Assembly (NCBI GenBank): GCA_028278345.1
Contig: JANQEL010000148.1
Coordinates: 1 to 46,052, forward strand
Direction of reading: 5' to 3'
DNA length: 46,052 nucleotides
Source of the DNA: Myxococcota bacterium
Lineage (GTDB): Bacteria; Myxococcota_A; UBA9160; UBA4427
Made by a program: the position numbers and the translations under genes
The notes under the pieces: generated by a model
Seen by the model: only the letters and a program-made list of their open reading frames with translations
Database searches by the model: none
What the model was told of the DNA's origin: nothing
Part shown: one piece after another, positions 25,167 through 33,192 of the stretch
Layout: every line of letters starts with the position of its first letter
Position numbering within the stretch: the stretch's first letter is position 1

Positions 25167-26414
25167 TTGCTTGCAGATATTCCATTCGAAATCTGGCTCG
25201 CGGGAACACTCGCTCTCTACATGGCGTGGGCGATCGGTGCGAACGACGTCGCCAACGCGATGGGCACCAGCGTGGGTTCCCGTGCGCTGTCGATTCGCGG
25301 CGCCATCATCGTGGCCGCCATCTTCGAGTTTGCCGGCGCGTTCCTGGCCGGCGGCAAGGTCACGGATACCGTGCGCAAGGGCATGCTCGACATGAGTCTC
25401 ATGTCGGAAGACGCGATGCTCTACGGCATGCTGGCCGCGCTGGCTTCCGCCGCGACGCTGCTACTCGGCGCAACGCGACTCGGCCTGCCCGTCTCGACCA
25501 CGCACTCGATCGTGGGCGCCATCGTCGGGTTCGGTGCCATCGCGGTCGGCGCCGACGCCGTCAACTGGGGCAAGGTCACGCAGATCGTGATGAGTTGGCT
25601 GACGTCTCCCCTGCTTTCGGGTGTGCTGGCCTTCGGCATCTTCCACCTCACGCGTATCACCATCCTCGACTCGGACGACCCCGTCGCGCAGACGCGGAAG
25701 ATCGGACCGTTCTTCTTCTTCTTCGTCTTCTTTATCATGGGTCTCGTCACCCTGTTCAAGGGCCTCAAGAACCTGAAGCTCGACTTCGACCTGCCCGAGG
25801 CCCTGTTCGGTTCCTTCTTGCTCGGTCTCGTGGGCATGGGGGTCGGCGCCGTCATCCTGCGCCGGGTCGACAGTGGCGAAGAGGTCGAGGGGCAGCGCTT
25901 CGGCAAGGTCGAACGGGTCTTCGTCGTGCTGCAGATCATGACGGCCTGCGCCGTGGCCTTCGCCCACGGTTCGAACGACGTGGCCAACTCGATCGGCCCG
26001 CTCGCCGCGGTGGTCAGCGTGGTCGAGGGCGCGGCACTCACCCAGAAGGCCCCCGTCCAGCCCTGGATGCTCGCGGTGGGTGGTTTGGGCATCGTGCTCG
26101 GCCTAGCGACCTGGGGCTATCGCGTGATGGAAACCGTAGGAAAGAAGATCACCGAACTCACCCCGAGCCGCGGATTCGCAGCCGAGATGGCCGCCGCCAC
26201 GACGATCGTTCTCGCCTCGCGCATGGGCATCCCGATTTCGACCACCCACACCCTGGTGGGCGCGGTCCTCGGCGTCGGCATTGCGCGCGGTATCGGGGCA
26301 GTGGACTTGCGCGTCGTGGGGAACATCATTGCTTCGTGGGTCGCGACCCTTCCGATCGCGGCAGGGCTTGCCATCTTTTTCTACTACTTCTTCAAGGGCT
26401 TGCTCAGCCCCTAG
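25167..26414 (+). CDS. pit: PiT-family inorganic phosphate transporter
   Basis: A 415-residue inner-membrane carrier that imports phosphate (as metal-phosphate or with a cation). The duplicated PiT signature is present twice: GANDVANAMGTSVGS near residue 24 and AHGSNDVANSIGPLAA in the second half. The paired STTHSIVGAIVGFG and STTHTLVGAVLGVG helices are also present. About ten TM segments flank a basic cytoplasmic loop containing RRVDSGEEVEGQRFGKVER. It starts with TTG at 25167, with GGAG 7 bases upstream. It lies 108 bases after the porin and 18 bases before the DUF47 gene, the usual pit partner. Confidence 0.94.
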   Translation: MLADIPFEIWLAGTLALYMAWAIGANDVANAMGTSVGSRALSIRGAIIVAAIFEFAGAFLAGGKVTDTVRKGMLDMSLMSEDAMLYGMLAALASAATLLLGATRLGLPVSTTHSIVGAIVGFGAIAVGADAVNWGKVTQIVMSWLTSPLLSGVLAFGIFHLTRITILDSDDPVAQTRKIGPFFFFFVFFIMGLVTLFKGLKNLKLDFDLPEALFGSFLLGLVGMGVGAVILRRVDSGEEVEGQRFGKVERVFVVLQIMTACAVAFAHGSNDVANSIGPLAAVVSVVEGAALTQKAPVQPWMLAVGGLGIVLGLATWGYRVMETVGKKITELTPSRGFAAEMAAATTIVLASRMGIPISTTHTLVGAVLGVGIARGIGAVDLRVVGNIIASWVATLPIAAGLAIFFYYFFKGLLSP

Positions 26415-26420
26415 CTGAGC

Positions 26421-26426
26421 GAGGAG
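26421..26426 (+). promoter_or_regulatory. RBS for the DUF47 gene
   Basis: GAGGAG lies six bases before GTG 26433 and supports that start. Confidence 0.6.
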
Positions 26427-26432
26427 AACACC

Positions 26433-27101
26433 GTGGCCTGGATCGAGAAACTCGTGGGGCGCTCCCCCATTGGCCCCATGCAGGAACACATGAAGGCAGC
26501 CGTCGATTGCGCGCGCGAAATCGTGCCCCTCGTCGATGCCATGGCGAGCGGAGACGCCGCGAAGATCCGCGAATGCCGCGAGCACATCGACGCCCTCGAA
26601 CACAAAGCCGACGAGATCAAGAACGAGATCCGCGACCACCTGCCCCGCCGCCTGATGCTCGCCATCGAGCGCCGCGACATGCTCGCCATCCTCGACAGCC
26701 AGGACTCGATGGCGGATGTCACCCAGGACATCGCCGAACTCGCCGACCAACGTGCGATGCAACTGCCAGAGGGGCTGATCGAACCGATGAAGGCCCTGGC
26801 GGCTCGAGTGGTTGCCGCCTGCGAACAGGCCGGCCGCATCATCGACGAACTCGACGAACTCGTTGAAACCGGCTTTGCCGGGAACACCACAACCCGTGTC
26901 GAAGAGATGATCTCCGAACTCGGGCGCATCGAAACCGAGACCGATGAACTCCAGGACCGGGCCTGCCGGGTGATCTTCGGCATGGAAGACGAACTCGGCG
27001 TCGCTGCCGTCTACCTGCACCAGACGGTGCTGTGGACCGCGAACCTGGCCGACCACGCAGAGCGGGTCGGCAGCCGCCTCCGGCTGCTCATCGCGCACTG
27101 A
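26433..27101 (+). CDS. DUF47/PhoU-like phosphate transport regulator
   Basis: A 222-residue all-helical protein of the DUF47 (TIGR00153) family, PhoU-like and nearly always paired with PiT carriers. Visible helices are SPIGPMQEHMKAAVDCA, HIDALEHKADEIKNEIRDHL with the conserved E-x3-D pattern, LMLAIERRDMLAILDSQDSM, and a second bundle (IETETDELQDRACRVIFG, then LHQTVLWTANLADHAERVG). The E/D clusters resemble PhoU metal-binding sites. It would sit at the cytoplasmic face and tune the carrier. Last gene of the module, convergent with the FetB-like gene 22 bases on. Confidence 0.92.
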   Translation: MAWIEKLVGRSPIGPMQEHMKAAVDCAREIVPLVDAMASGDAAKIRECREHIDALEHKADEIKNEIRDHLPRRLMLAIERRDMLAILDSQDSMADVTQDIAELADQRAMQLPEGLIEPMKALAARVVAACEQAGRIIDELDELVETGFAGNTTTRVEEMISELGRIETETDELQDRACRVIFGMEDELGVAAVYLHQTVLWTANLADHAERVGSRLRLLIAH

Positions 27102-27123
27102 TCGCCGGCTCGCGGCGCAGGTG

Positions 27124-27828
27124 TCAGGCGGCGCGCACGCGAAGCTGCAGGTAGCACGCGGCGGCCAGCCCCCCCGAACCGAAGACCATGCTCATCACCA
27201 TGATCTGGTAGCGGACGGCGACCAGGGGATCGACACCCGAGAGGATCTGCCCCGTCATCATCCCGGGCAGGGAGACGAGGCCGACCGCAAGCAGACCGTT
27301 GATCTGGGGAATCAACGCGGTCTCGAGCGCCGCACCCCGCGCGAGCACGAGCTCTGCACCGGCCCGCTGTTCGCTCTCGAAGCGTTCGGCGGCAAGGCTC
27401 ACGGCGTTCATCGCATTCGCGAAGATCATCCCCGCCAGCGGCACCACGACGTGGGGTTCGAACCAGCGCGGCACGTCGAGCACGAGTTGGGTGACGATCG
27501 CGAGCATCACTCCGCCGCACAGCGCGATCGAGAAGACCACCGCAGGCAGGTGCACCCTGCGCTGATTCGCGATGGGACGCAGAGCGATCCAGCTCGATGC
27601 GCCGATCATCACGACCACCACGAGGACGATGACGATCGGCTCGTCGGTCTCGAAGACGGCACGCAACACGTATCCCACGGCGAGAAGCTGCAGGAGCATG
27701 CGCGCGTTGGCGTAGAGCGCGGTACGCGCACCCAGCGACCAGCGGTAGAGAAGCGCGAGCAGCAACAACGTCGGCACGAAGCCGACGAGCAGCCGCTCGA
27801 TCGGAATCATCGAAAGCGGTTCGTCCAT
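27124..27828 (-). CDS. fetB: FetB/UPF0014 family ABC permease, no adjacent ATPase
   Basis: A 234-residue integral membrane protein with about seven TM segments of the UPF0014 (YbbM/FetB) family, implicated in iron export and metal or oxidative stress. Marks include RMLLQLLAVGYVLRAVFETD, VVVMIGASSWIALRP, VVPLAGMIFANAMNAVSLAAE with the conserved GMxxGNxMN-like motif, and LIPQINGLLAVGLVSLPGMM followed by TGQILSGVDP. The usual partner FetA (ABC ATPase) is not next to it. ATG 27828 (MDEPLS) is preferred. ATG 27810 is an alternative, and neither has a good RBS. Convergent with the phosphate module. Confidence 0.88.
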   Translation of the reverse strand: MDEPLSMIPIERLLVGFVPTLLLLALLYRWSLGARTALYANARMLLQLLAVGYVLRAVFETDEPIVIVLVVVVMIGASSWIALRPIANQRRVHLPAVVFSIALCGGVMLAIVTQLVLDVPRWFEPHVVVPLAGMIFANAMNAVSLAAERFESEQRAGAELVLARGAALETALIPQINGLLAVGLVSLPGMMTGQILSGVDPLVAVRYQIMVMSMVFGSGGLAAACYLQLRVRAA

Positions 27829-28144
27829 CTCAACAGAGTAGGCGCGGCACGAGAGCGCGCTCCGGAGGCTGCGATGAACTTCCTGGGACAATTCGTCACT
27901 TGTGCGGATATGCGGTTCAGATCGTGGGTTCGGGGAAGCTCGGTTCCCGCTCTCGTGCGGCTCGTTCTCGTAACGCAGCGTCTGGCTGCATGGTTGGGAT
28001 CGCGGGGGCGACGTAACTTCCCATTGGTGTCGCCGCGCAGGTCAGGCGACGAAGCGGCGTTCTGGGCGGCACGCCAGACTCGAACGCATCGGATGCATGA
28101 AAGTTCGACACGGGCCTTCACGCGATGCGAGAGGAGGTGTCGTC
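27829..28144. other. intergenic stretch between fetB-like and hemerythrin-like genes
   Basis: This 316-base divergent region should hold promoters for both neighbours. I find no convincing -35/-10 pair, tRNA, repeat or conserved small ORF. The only clear element is the RBS at its right end. Confidence 0.5.
28131..28138 (+). promoter_or_regulatory. strong RBS deciding the hemerythrin-like start
   Basis: GAGGAGGT lies six bases before ATG 28145 and rules out the in-frame ATG 28097. Confidence 0.8.
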
Positions 28145-28642
28145 ATGCAGCAGGTCATCACCGTGGCCACCCCGGAAGCCCAGGCCACTTCCAACCCGTC
28201 GGATTTCCACGATGAGATCGCCGGGCACCACAAGCGGCTGCGGCAGCTGCTCGCCGCGCTCGAGGAAGTGATCGAGACCCGCGCGCACGATCGCGAGAGC
28301 CCGCTGCTCGCGACGACCATGCTGGCGCTGCTCACCGACCTCGAACACGAGCTTCCGCTTCACTTCGAAGCCGAAGAACGCGGCGGCTACTTCAGTGACG
28401 TGCTCCGGGTCGCCCCGGAAATGGGCCGCCGCCTCGACAAGCTGAAGGAAGAACACGCCGATTTCACCGAGCGCTCGCGCAGACTGCTCGAATACGCCCA
28501 CGGCGCCCGCGAAGGAACGCGCCGTTGGGGCGAGATCGAGCAGCTCTTCAACCACCTGGCCGAGAAGCTCGTGGCCCACGAGCGCATGGAGAACGACCTG
28601 ATTCAGAAGCTCTTCATGCTGGATACCGGCGCGCCGGGCTGA
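28145..28642 (+). CDS. hemerythrin-like (HHE cation-binding) protein
   Basis: A 165-residue four-helix-bundle protein. Ligand-type residues fall at HDEIAGHHKRLRQLL, LEHELPLHFEAEERGGYF, KEEHADFTERSRRLL and EKLVAHERMENDLIQKLF, the usual His/Glu spacing of HHE domains that bind a di-iron or other metal centre. It is cytoplasmic and probably handles O2, NO or iron. It follows an iron-related FetB-like gene in the opposite orientation, so a joint role in iron or oxidative stress is possible. Its 3' end overlaps the convergent SUMF1-like gene by 29 bases. Confidence 0.85.
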   Translation: MQQVITVATPEAQATSNPSDFHDEIAGHHKRLRQLLAALEEVIETRAHDRESPLLATTMLALLTDLEHELPLHFEAEERGGYFSDVLRVAPEMGRRLDKLKEEHADFTERSRRLLEYAHGAREGTRRWGEIEQLFNHLAEKLVAHERMENDLIQKLFMLDTGAPG

Positions 28643-29615
28643 AGTTCCGCAGGCCGACGACCATCAGGAGTACGAGCAGGACGCCCGTAGCGAGGATGCC
28701 CAGGGCCGGCACCGGTGCGGGGGCGGCGTCCAGGTAGGCGATCCGGAAACCCAGGGCGGAGACCTCCGACTCCGGGGGCACCGCCCAGCGGACGGTACTC
28801 GCGAGTTGGGACGAACCCGAGAAGTAGGATCCACCGCGAAGCGTGCGATTGGATCCCACGATGCCACCCGTCCACTCCTGCACGTTGCCCCCCTGGTCGA
28901 AGGTGCCGCGCGGACTCGCCGCGCCGGGATAGCTCCCCACATCGGTCGAGGTGCCGACGAAGCCGCAGTTCGCGGTTTCGGGGTCGGTCGTGGCCAACGT
29001 GCACTCGGGCGCGTCATCGGACGCCGTCGGATAGAGGTAGAAACCGCCTGCGAAGTCGTAGTAGGCGGCCTTGTACCACTCATCCTCGCCCGTCACGGCA
29101 AAGAGCGCCCCCGCGTTGCGGACGATGCTGTTTGCCGAGATCCCGGCGCTGGTCAGCGTGTAGGCGCCGTCTTCGGTCGTCCCCGCGCCCTGCCCCCCTG
29201 TCGGCTGACCGTTGTGGAGCCAGTTCGCGAAGCGCAGCGCATCCCAATACGACACGTAGTTCACCGGCCGCGATTCGAGCCCGGCCTTCGCGTTATAGCC
29301 GTACACGACGGTGCCGGTTCGCTCGATCCCACCGTGGGTTTCGTCGTCGGTCATCTCGCTGTTGTAGAGGCCGAACGAGTCGGTCGCCGCGACGGCGTTG
29401 AGGAAGGCCGCGTACTGGGCGTTGGTGACTTCGGTGTCCGCGATCCCATACGCGTACGGAACCGAACCGAGGCAGCCGTGCGTTCCCGATTCACAGGGGT
29501 TGCCCGGATCGCCCACAACGACCCAATCGAACGCCACCTGCGCTTGCGCAGGGTTCGACGGGCTGATCGCGACGAGCGACACCACGGCAACCGCAAGCCA
29601 GTGGCTTGCGCGCAT
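28614..29615 (-). CDS. SUMF1/formylglycine-generating-enzyme-fold secreted protein with C-terminal sorting tail
   Basis: A 333-residue exported protein: signal MRASHWLAVAVVSLVAISPS followed by AQAQ, then a SUMF1 domain with EVTNAQYAAFLNAV, PVNYVSYWDALRFANWL, GEDEWYKAAYYD, GTFDQGGNVQEWTGG and RTLRGGSYFSGSSQLAS. In true formylglycine-generating enzymes the last block holds two catalytic Cys (GGSWxCxxxYC). Here both positions are Ser-like, so FGE activity is unlikely. The C-terminus is VPALGILATGVLLVLLMVVG followed by Arg-containing residues, an IPTL/PEP-CTERM-like sorting signal. GGGGGAAG precedes ATG 29615. Probably a surface or envelope binding protein. Confidence 0.85.
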   Translation of the reverse strand: MRASHWLAVAVVSLVAISPSNPAQAQVAFDWVVVGDPGNPCESGTHGCLGSVPYAYGIADTEVTNAQYAAFLNAVAATDSFGLYNSEMTDDETHGGIERTGTVVYGYNAKAGLESRPVNYVSYWDALRFANWLHNGQPTGGQGAGTTEDGAYTLTSAGISANSIVRNAGALFAVTGEDEWYKAAYYDFAGGFYLYPTASDDAPECTLATTDPETANCGFVGTSTDVGSYPGAASPRGTFDQGGNVQEWTGGIVGSNRTLRGGSYFSGSSQLASTVRWAVPPESEVSALGFRIAYLDAAPAPVPALGILATGVLLVLLMVVGLRNFSPARRYPA

Positions 29616-29960
29616 CGATTCTTCCCCCCATTCAGCTCGCCAACCCGCCCGCGTTGCCGCTGCGGATCCGCTCCGCCTCTCGGCTCGACGATGCAACGCA
29701 CGGGATCCCGCGCCAACTAGGCAAAACTCCCAGAGGCTCCCGAATTCGGGCGCTACGCAGCTTTCTGCGCACGTGTGGAGTCGCAGAGGCAATCGCCCCG
29801 AGCCCGGCTACCCCCCTTTCGAAACCGGCAATCGAGCCGCAGTTCGCGGCCACCTCACCCGATTGCAACTCGTGACATCTCGCCCCGTGGAACAAGCGGT
29901 TTCGAGCACGAGGCGCGACGTGCGTCTTGCGTGGCACGAATGCTGCTTCATCGATTCAGC
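29616..29960. other. divergent intergenic region, one candidate sigma-54 site
   Basis: The 345 bases between the SUMF1-like gene and the small PEP-CTERM gene hold no conserved ORF or RNA gene that I can recognise. The only promoter-like element is the -24/-12 motif at 29932-29946. The left edge carries the RBS of the SUMF1-like gene. Confidence 0.5.
29932..29946 (+). promoter_or_regulatory. candidate sigma-54 (-24/-12) promoter
   Basis: TGGCAC at 29932-29937, five bases, then CTGC at 29943-29946. The GG and GC dinucleotides are exactly ten bases apart, as required for RpoN promoters. One base differs from TGGCAC-N5-TTGC. The predicted transcript start near 29958 is very close to ATG 29961 but leaves a normal leader to ATG 29988. 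Confidence 0.4.
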
Positions 29961-30617
29961 ATGATTCGACGCACACTCCGCTCCGCCATGGGTGCGCTGC
30001 TCCTCCTGGTGGCGGCCCTCTTCCTGACTGCGACTTCCGCAAGCGCGGTCCCGTTCACCGTGCACGGCTACGAACTCGGTGAGCGCATCGAGACCGTTTT
30101 CGAACAAGACCTCTGGACCGCCCGGCTCGACGTCACCCTCGACGGTTCGAACGGAACGTCCTTCGGCATCGACCTCGACACGCAGATCGATGTCTCGACC
30201 TATCGAGCCCGCGCGGTCCTCGCCCCCCACACGAGTCCGTCACCCAGGGACGAGGCCCCGCGCGACTTCGCCTGGGCGGGTTACGTCATGGACACCTACG
30301 GACACGATCTCGGTCGGCTCATGGTCGGCGGAGTAACGCGCGTGCAGGCGATCACCGGCGTTCATGCCGCGATCTGGGAGGGCATCTACGAGGGCCGCGT
30401 GATCGACACGCGGAGCCTGTCCGACGGTGCACTCTCGGTCTTCGATCGAATCATGGCCAGCGACTTCGGCGCGGGCCTTCCCGGTACCTCGCTGATCGTC
30501 GAACTCCAGGGACACCAGGACCAGGTCTTCGCGAACGCCGTCCCCGAACCCACGGCGGCCATGGTCTTTGGCATGGGACTGCTGATCGTCTCGAAGGCGA
30601 TTCGCCGACAGCGCTAG
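29961..30617 (+). CDS. small secreted PEP-CTERM protein of unknown function
   Basis: A 218-residue protein I do not recognise in its central part. It has an N-terminal signal peptide (GALLLLVAALFLTATSASA) and a classical PEP-CTERM tail: VPEPTAAMVFGMGLLIVSKA followed by IRRQR, which is a Pro-Glu-Pro motif, one TM and basic residues. The mature part is rich in Asp, Thr and Tyr (SFGIDLDTQIDVSTYRAR; AWAGYVMDTYGHDLGRLMVG). Exosortase would cut the tail and export the protein to the surface, but no exosortase is in the window. The start is uncertain: ATG 29961 and ATG 29988 both give workable signal peptides and neither has an RBS. Confidence 0.75.
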   Translation: MIRRTLRSAMGALLLLVAALFLTATSASAVPFTVHGYELGERIETVFEQDLWTARLDVTLDGSNGTSFGIDLDTQIDVSTYRARAVLAPHTSPSPRDEAPRDFAWAGYVMDTYGHDLGRLMVGGVTRVQAITGVHAAIWEGIYEGRVIDTRSLSDGALSVFDRIMASDFGAGLPGTSLIVELQGHQDQVFANAVPEPTAAMVFGMGLLIVSKAIRRQR

Positions 30618-30638
30618 AGCGGCCCGGACGCCAGCGCC

Positions 30639-32261
30639 CTACCCGCCCACCCCGGGCGCCTCGTGTCCCGAAGCGATCACATACTCGCCGTAGCCACCGC
30701 CGTAGGTGCGCGGGCCTTCGGGGTTCAGCTCGAGGACGTGGTCGGATAGCGCCATCAGGAAGTGGCGATCGTGGGAGACCATCAGGAGCGTCCCTTCGAA
30801 GTTCTCAAGGGCCCGCACCAACATCGCTTTGGTGTCCATGTCGAGGTGATTCGTGGGTTCGTCGAGCACGAGGAAGTTCGGCGGATCGAAGAGCATGAGG
30901 GCCAGGACGACCCGCGCCTTCTCTCCGCCCGACAGGAGTTCGCAGCGCTTCTCGACATCGTCGCCCGGAAAGCCGAAAGCAGCGGCGAGGGTCTTCGGCT
31001 GTCCCGTTCCCGCGACGGGGAAGTGGTCCTGCAGGGTTTCGTAGACCGTGCGGGAGCCGTCGAGCAACTCCATCGAGTGCTGCGCGAAGTAGCCGAGTTT
31101 CACACTGGGGCCGAGCGCGACGCGGCCGGCATCGGGCTCGAGCTCGCCGACGACGAGCTTCAACAGCGTCGACTTGCCCGCGCCGTTCACCCCCATGACG
31201 CACCAACGTTCCCTGCGCCGGATCACGAGGTCGAAGTCCTCGTAGATCGCGAGATCTCCGTAGCGCTTGGAGACGCCTTCCAGCTTGACCACGTCTTCGC
31301 CCGAACGCGGTGGATCGGGGAACTCGAAATCGATGACCCGGCGGCGTTTCGGTGGTTCGAGGGTGTCGATCTTGTCGAGCTTCTTGACGCGGGACTGCAC
31401 CTGGGCGGCGTGACTCGCGCGTGCCTTGAAGCGCTCGATGAAGGCCTTCTCCTTGGCGAGCATCGCCTGCTGACGAGCGAACTGCGCCTCCTGCTGGGCT
31501 TCGGCCTGCGCGCGCTGGGCCTCGTAGAAGTCGTAGTCCCCCGCGTAGGTGGTGATCGAACCCCCGTCGATCTCGACGATCTTCGTCACGATGCGGTTCA
31601 TGAACGCGCGGTCGTGGGAGGTGACGATCAACGCTCCAGGGAAGTCGCGAAGGAACTGTTCGAGCCAGATGATCGATTCGATGTCGAGATGGTTCGTGGG
31701 CTCGTCGAGCAAGAGCCCATCGGGGCGCATCAGGAGGATGCGCGCGAGGGCAACACGCATCTTCCAGCCGCCGGAGAGCAGCCCCACGTCGTCGGCCACG
31801 ACCTCGTCTCGAAACCCGAGCCCCGCGAGTACCTCGCGGGCGCGCGCTTCGAGGGCGTAGCCATCGAGTTCGTCGAAGCGGGCCTGGACATCGCCGAAGC
31901 GCTCGATGAGCGAGTCGAGTTCGTCGGCGCGCACGGGGTCGGCCATCGCCTTTTCGAGTTCGGCGATTTCGTGCGCGAGCTCCGAGACCTCGCCGGCACC
32001 CGCGAGGGTGGCCTCGAGCACGGTCTCCCCGCTCATTTCGCCGACGTCTTGACTGAAGTAGCCAAGCGTCGCCCCACGCTCGATCGAAACCTGCCCGCCG
32101 TCGGTCTCCTCCTGCTTCATGATCATGCGGAACACGGTCGATTTCCCGCAGCCATTCGGCCCGACCAGCCCCACTCGCTCACCGCGAAAGGCCGCCGTCG
32201 ATGCATCGAGAAAGAGGATCTGGGCGCCGTAGGTCTTCGAAACGTTGTCGAGCTGGATCAT
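30639..32261 (-). CDS. ABC-F family ATPase (EttA/Uup/YbiT-like)
   Basis: A 540-residue soluble protein with two ABC ATPase domains and no membrane segment. Walker A motifs GPNGCGKST (N-half) and GVNGAGKST (C-half), signatures LSGGWKMRV and LSGGEKARV, and Walker B LLLDEPTNHLD and LVLDEPTNHLD are intact. The inter-domain linker is long and charged (AQQEAQFARQQAMLAKEKAF), as in factors that enter the ribosomal E site. These proteins resolve stalled ribosomes or, in some subfamilies, give antibiotic resistance. The subfamily cannot be assigned by eye. Divergent from the SDR gene, with 108 bases between. Confidence 0.94.
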   Translation of the reverse strand: MIQLDNVSKTYGAQILFLDASTAAFRGERVGLVGPNGCGKSTVFRMIMKQEETDGGQVSIERGATLGYFSQDVGEMSGETVLEATLAGAGEVSELAHEIAELEKAMADPVRADELDSLIERFGDVQARFDELDGYALEARAREVLAGLGFRDEVVADDVGLLSGGWKMRVALARILLMRPDGLLLDEPTNHLDIESIIWLEQFLRDFPGALIVTSHDRAFMNRIVTKIVEIDGGSITTYAGDYDFYEAQRAQAEAQQEAQFARQQAMLAKEKAFIERFKARASHAAQVQSRVKKLDKIDTLEPPKRRRVIDFEFPDPPRSGEDVVKLEGVSKRYGDLAIYEDFDLVIRRRERWCVMGVNGAGKSTLLKLVVGELEPDAGRVALGPSVKLGYFAQHSMELLDGSRTVYETLQDHFPVAGTGQPKTLAAAFGFPGDDVEKRCELLSGGEKARVVLALMLFDPPNFLVLDEPTNHLDMDTKAMLVRALENFEGTLLMVSHDRHFLMALSDHVLELNPEGPRTYGGGYGEYVIASGHEAPGVGG

Positions 32262-32336
32262 CGTGCGGGGTGTTTAGCGTGAACTTCGGCCGCTTCCATC
32301 CCCGCTGGCGCTCCTCTCCGGCGGTGCGTTCCCATG

Positions 32337-32342
32337 TATAGT
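32337..32342 (+). promoter_or_regulatory. candidate -10 (TATAGT) before the SDR gene
   Basis: TATAGT lies 27 bases before GTG 32370 in a GC-rich region. No good -35 is seen at 17 bases. Confidence 0.3.
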
Positions 32343-32369
32343 CGCCACCCACTCGAAGAGGAGAGGCCC

Positions 32370-33152
32370 GTGCTGGAAGACCTGTTTTCGATGCGCGACA
32401 AGACGTGCCTGGTGACCGGAGGGTCGAGTGGGCTCGGCTCCTACATCACGCGCGGTTTCCTGGATGCCGGTGCCCGCCGGGTCTACATCACGTCGCGCAA
32501 GGCCGACGCCTGCCAGGCCGCTGCCGAGGCGCTTTCCGAATTCGGTGAGTGCATCGCGATTCCGGGCAACATGGCGTCACTCGACGAGATCGAACGGGTC
32601 GCGGGCGAACTGGGCAAACGGGAAGATCATCTCGATGTCCTCGTGAACAACGCGGGCACCGCCTGGGCCGCACCGCTGGCCGACTATCCGGAATCCGGCT
32701 GGGACAAGGTGATGGAATTGAACGCGAAGACGCCGTTCTTCCTCACCAAGGCGCTCGCGGGGATGCTTTCGAAACGGGCCACCCCCGAGTCGACGTCGAG
32801 CATCATCAACGTCACCTCGGTCGCGGGTTCGATCCCGGCCGGTGACGAGAACTACGCCTATGGCGCCAGCAAGGCGGCACTCGATCACGTCACCACGAGC
32901 CTCGCGCTTCGACTCGCGCGCAAGAACATCCGCGTGAACGCGATCGCCCCCGGGCGCTTCTATTCGAAGATGACCCGCTACGTGAGCGAAGACCCGAAGG
33001 CGCTGCAGGCCGAGTTCGACATGATCCCCCTGCAGCGTTGGGGCGAGGATCGCGACATCGCGGGGATTGCCGTCATGCTGGCCAGCCAGGCCGGCGCATT
33101 CGTCACCGGTGAGGTGATCACCGTCGATGGTGGCTTCAAACTGATCGCGTAG
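32370..33152 (+). CDS. short-chain dehydrogenase/reductase (SDR), FabG-like
   Basis: A 260-residue classical SDR. Cofactor motif TGGSSGLG (TGxxxGxG) near residue 17, NNAG in VLVNNAGTAW, catalytic Ser in NVTSVAG, then YxxxK as YAYGASKAALD, and the C-terminal IRVNAIAPGRF and FVTGEVITVDGG segments. The NAD(P)-dependent oxidation or reduction substrate is unknown. It starts with GTG 32370. GAGGAG at 32358-32363 is well spaced, and the ATG at 32334 would add unrelated residues. A C-terminal LIA ends the fold as usual. The MFS gene begins 40 bases downstream and may be co-transcribed. Confidence 0.92.
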   Translation: MLEDLFSMRDKTCLVTGGSSGLGSYITRGFLDAGARRVYITSRKADACQAAAEALSEFGECIAIPGNMASLDEIERVAGELGKREDHLDVLVNNAGTAWAAPLADYPESGWDKVMELNAKTPFFLTKALAGMLSKRATPESTSSIINVTSVAGSIPAGDENYAYGASKAALDHVTTSLALRLARKNIRVNAIAPGRFYSKMTRYVSEDPKALQAEFDMIPLQRWGEDRDIAGIAVMLASQAGAFVTGEVITVDGGFKLIA

Positions 33153-33192
33153 ACGGGTTCGGGCGGCACCGCGCCCGCGATGGAGAGGGCCA

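Noticed and set aside
27455..27464. GGTTCGAACC, resembling a tRNA T-loop
   Set aside because: It lies inside the FetB-like coding sequence with no matching acceptor, D or anticodon arms.
30762..32282. 506-codon + frame opposite the ABC-F gene
   Set aside because: The reverse-strand ABC-F has full Walker A/B and signature motifs; the plus-strand frame has none.
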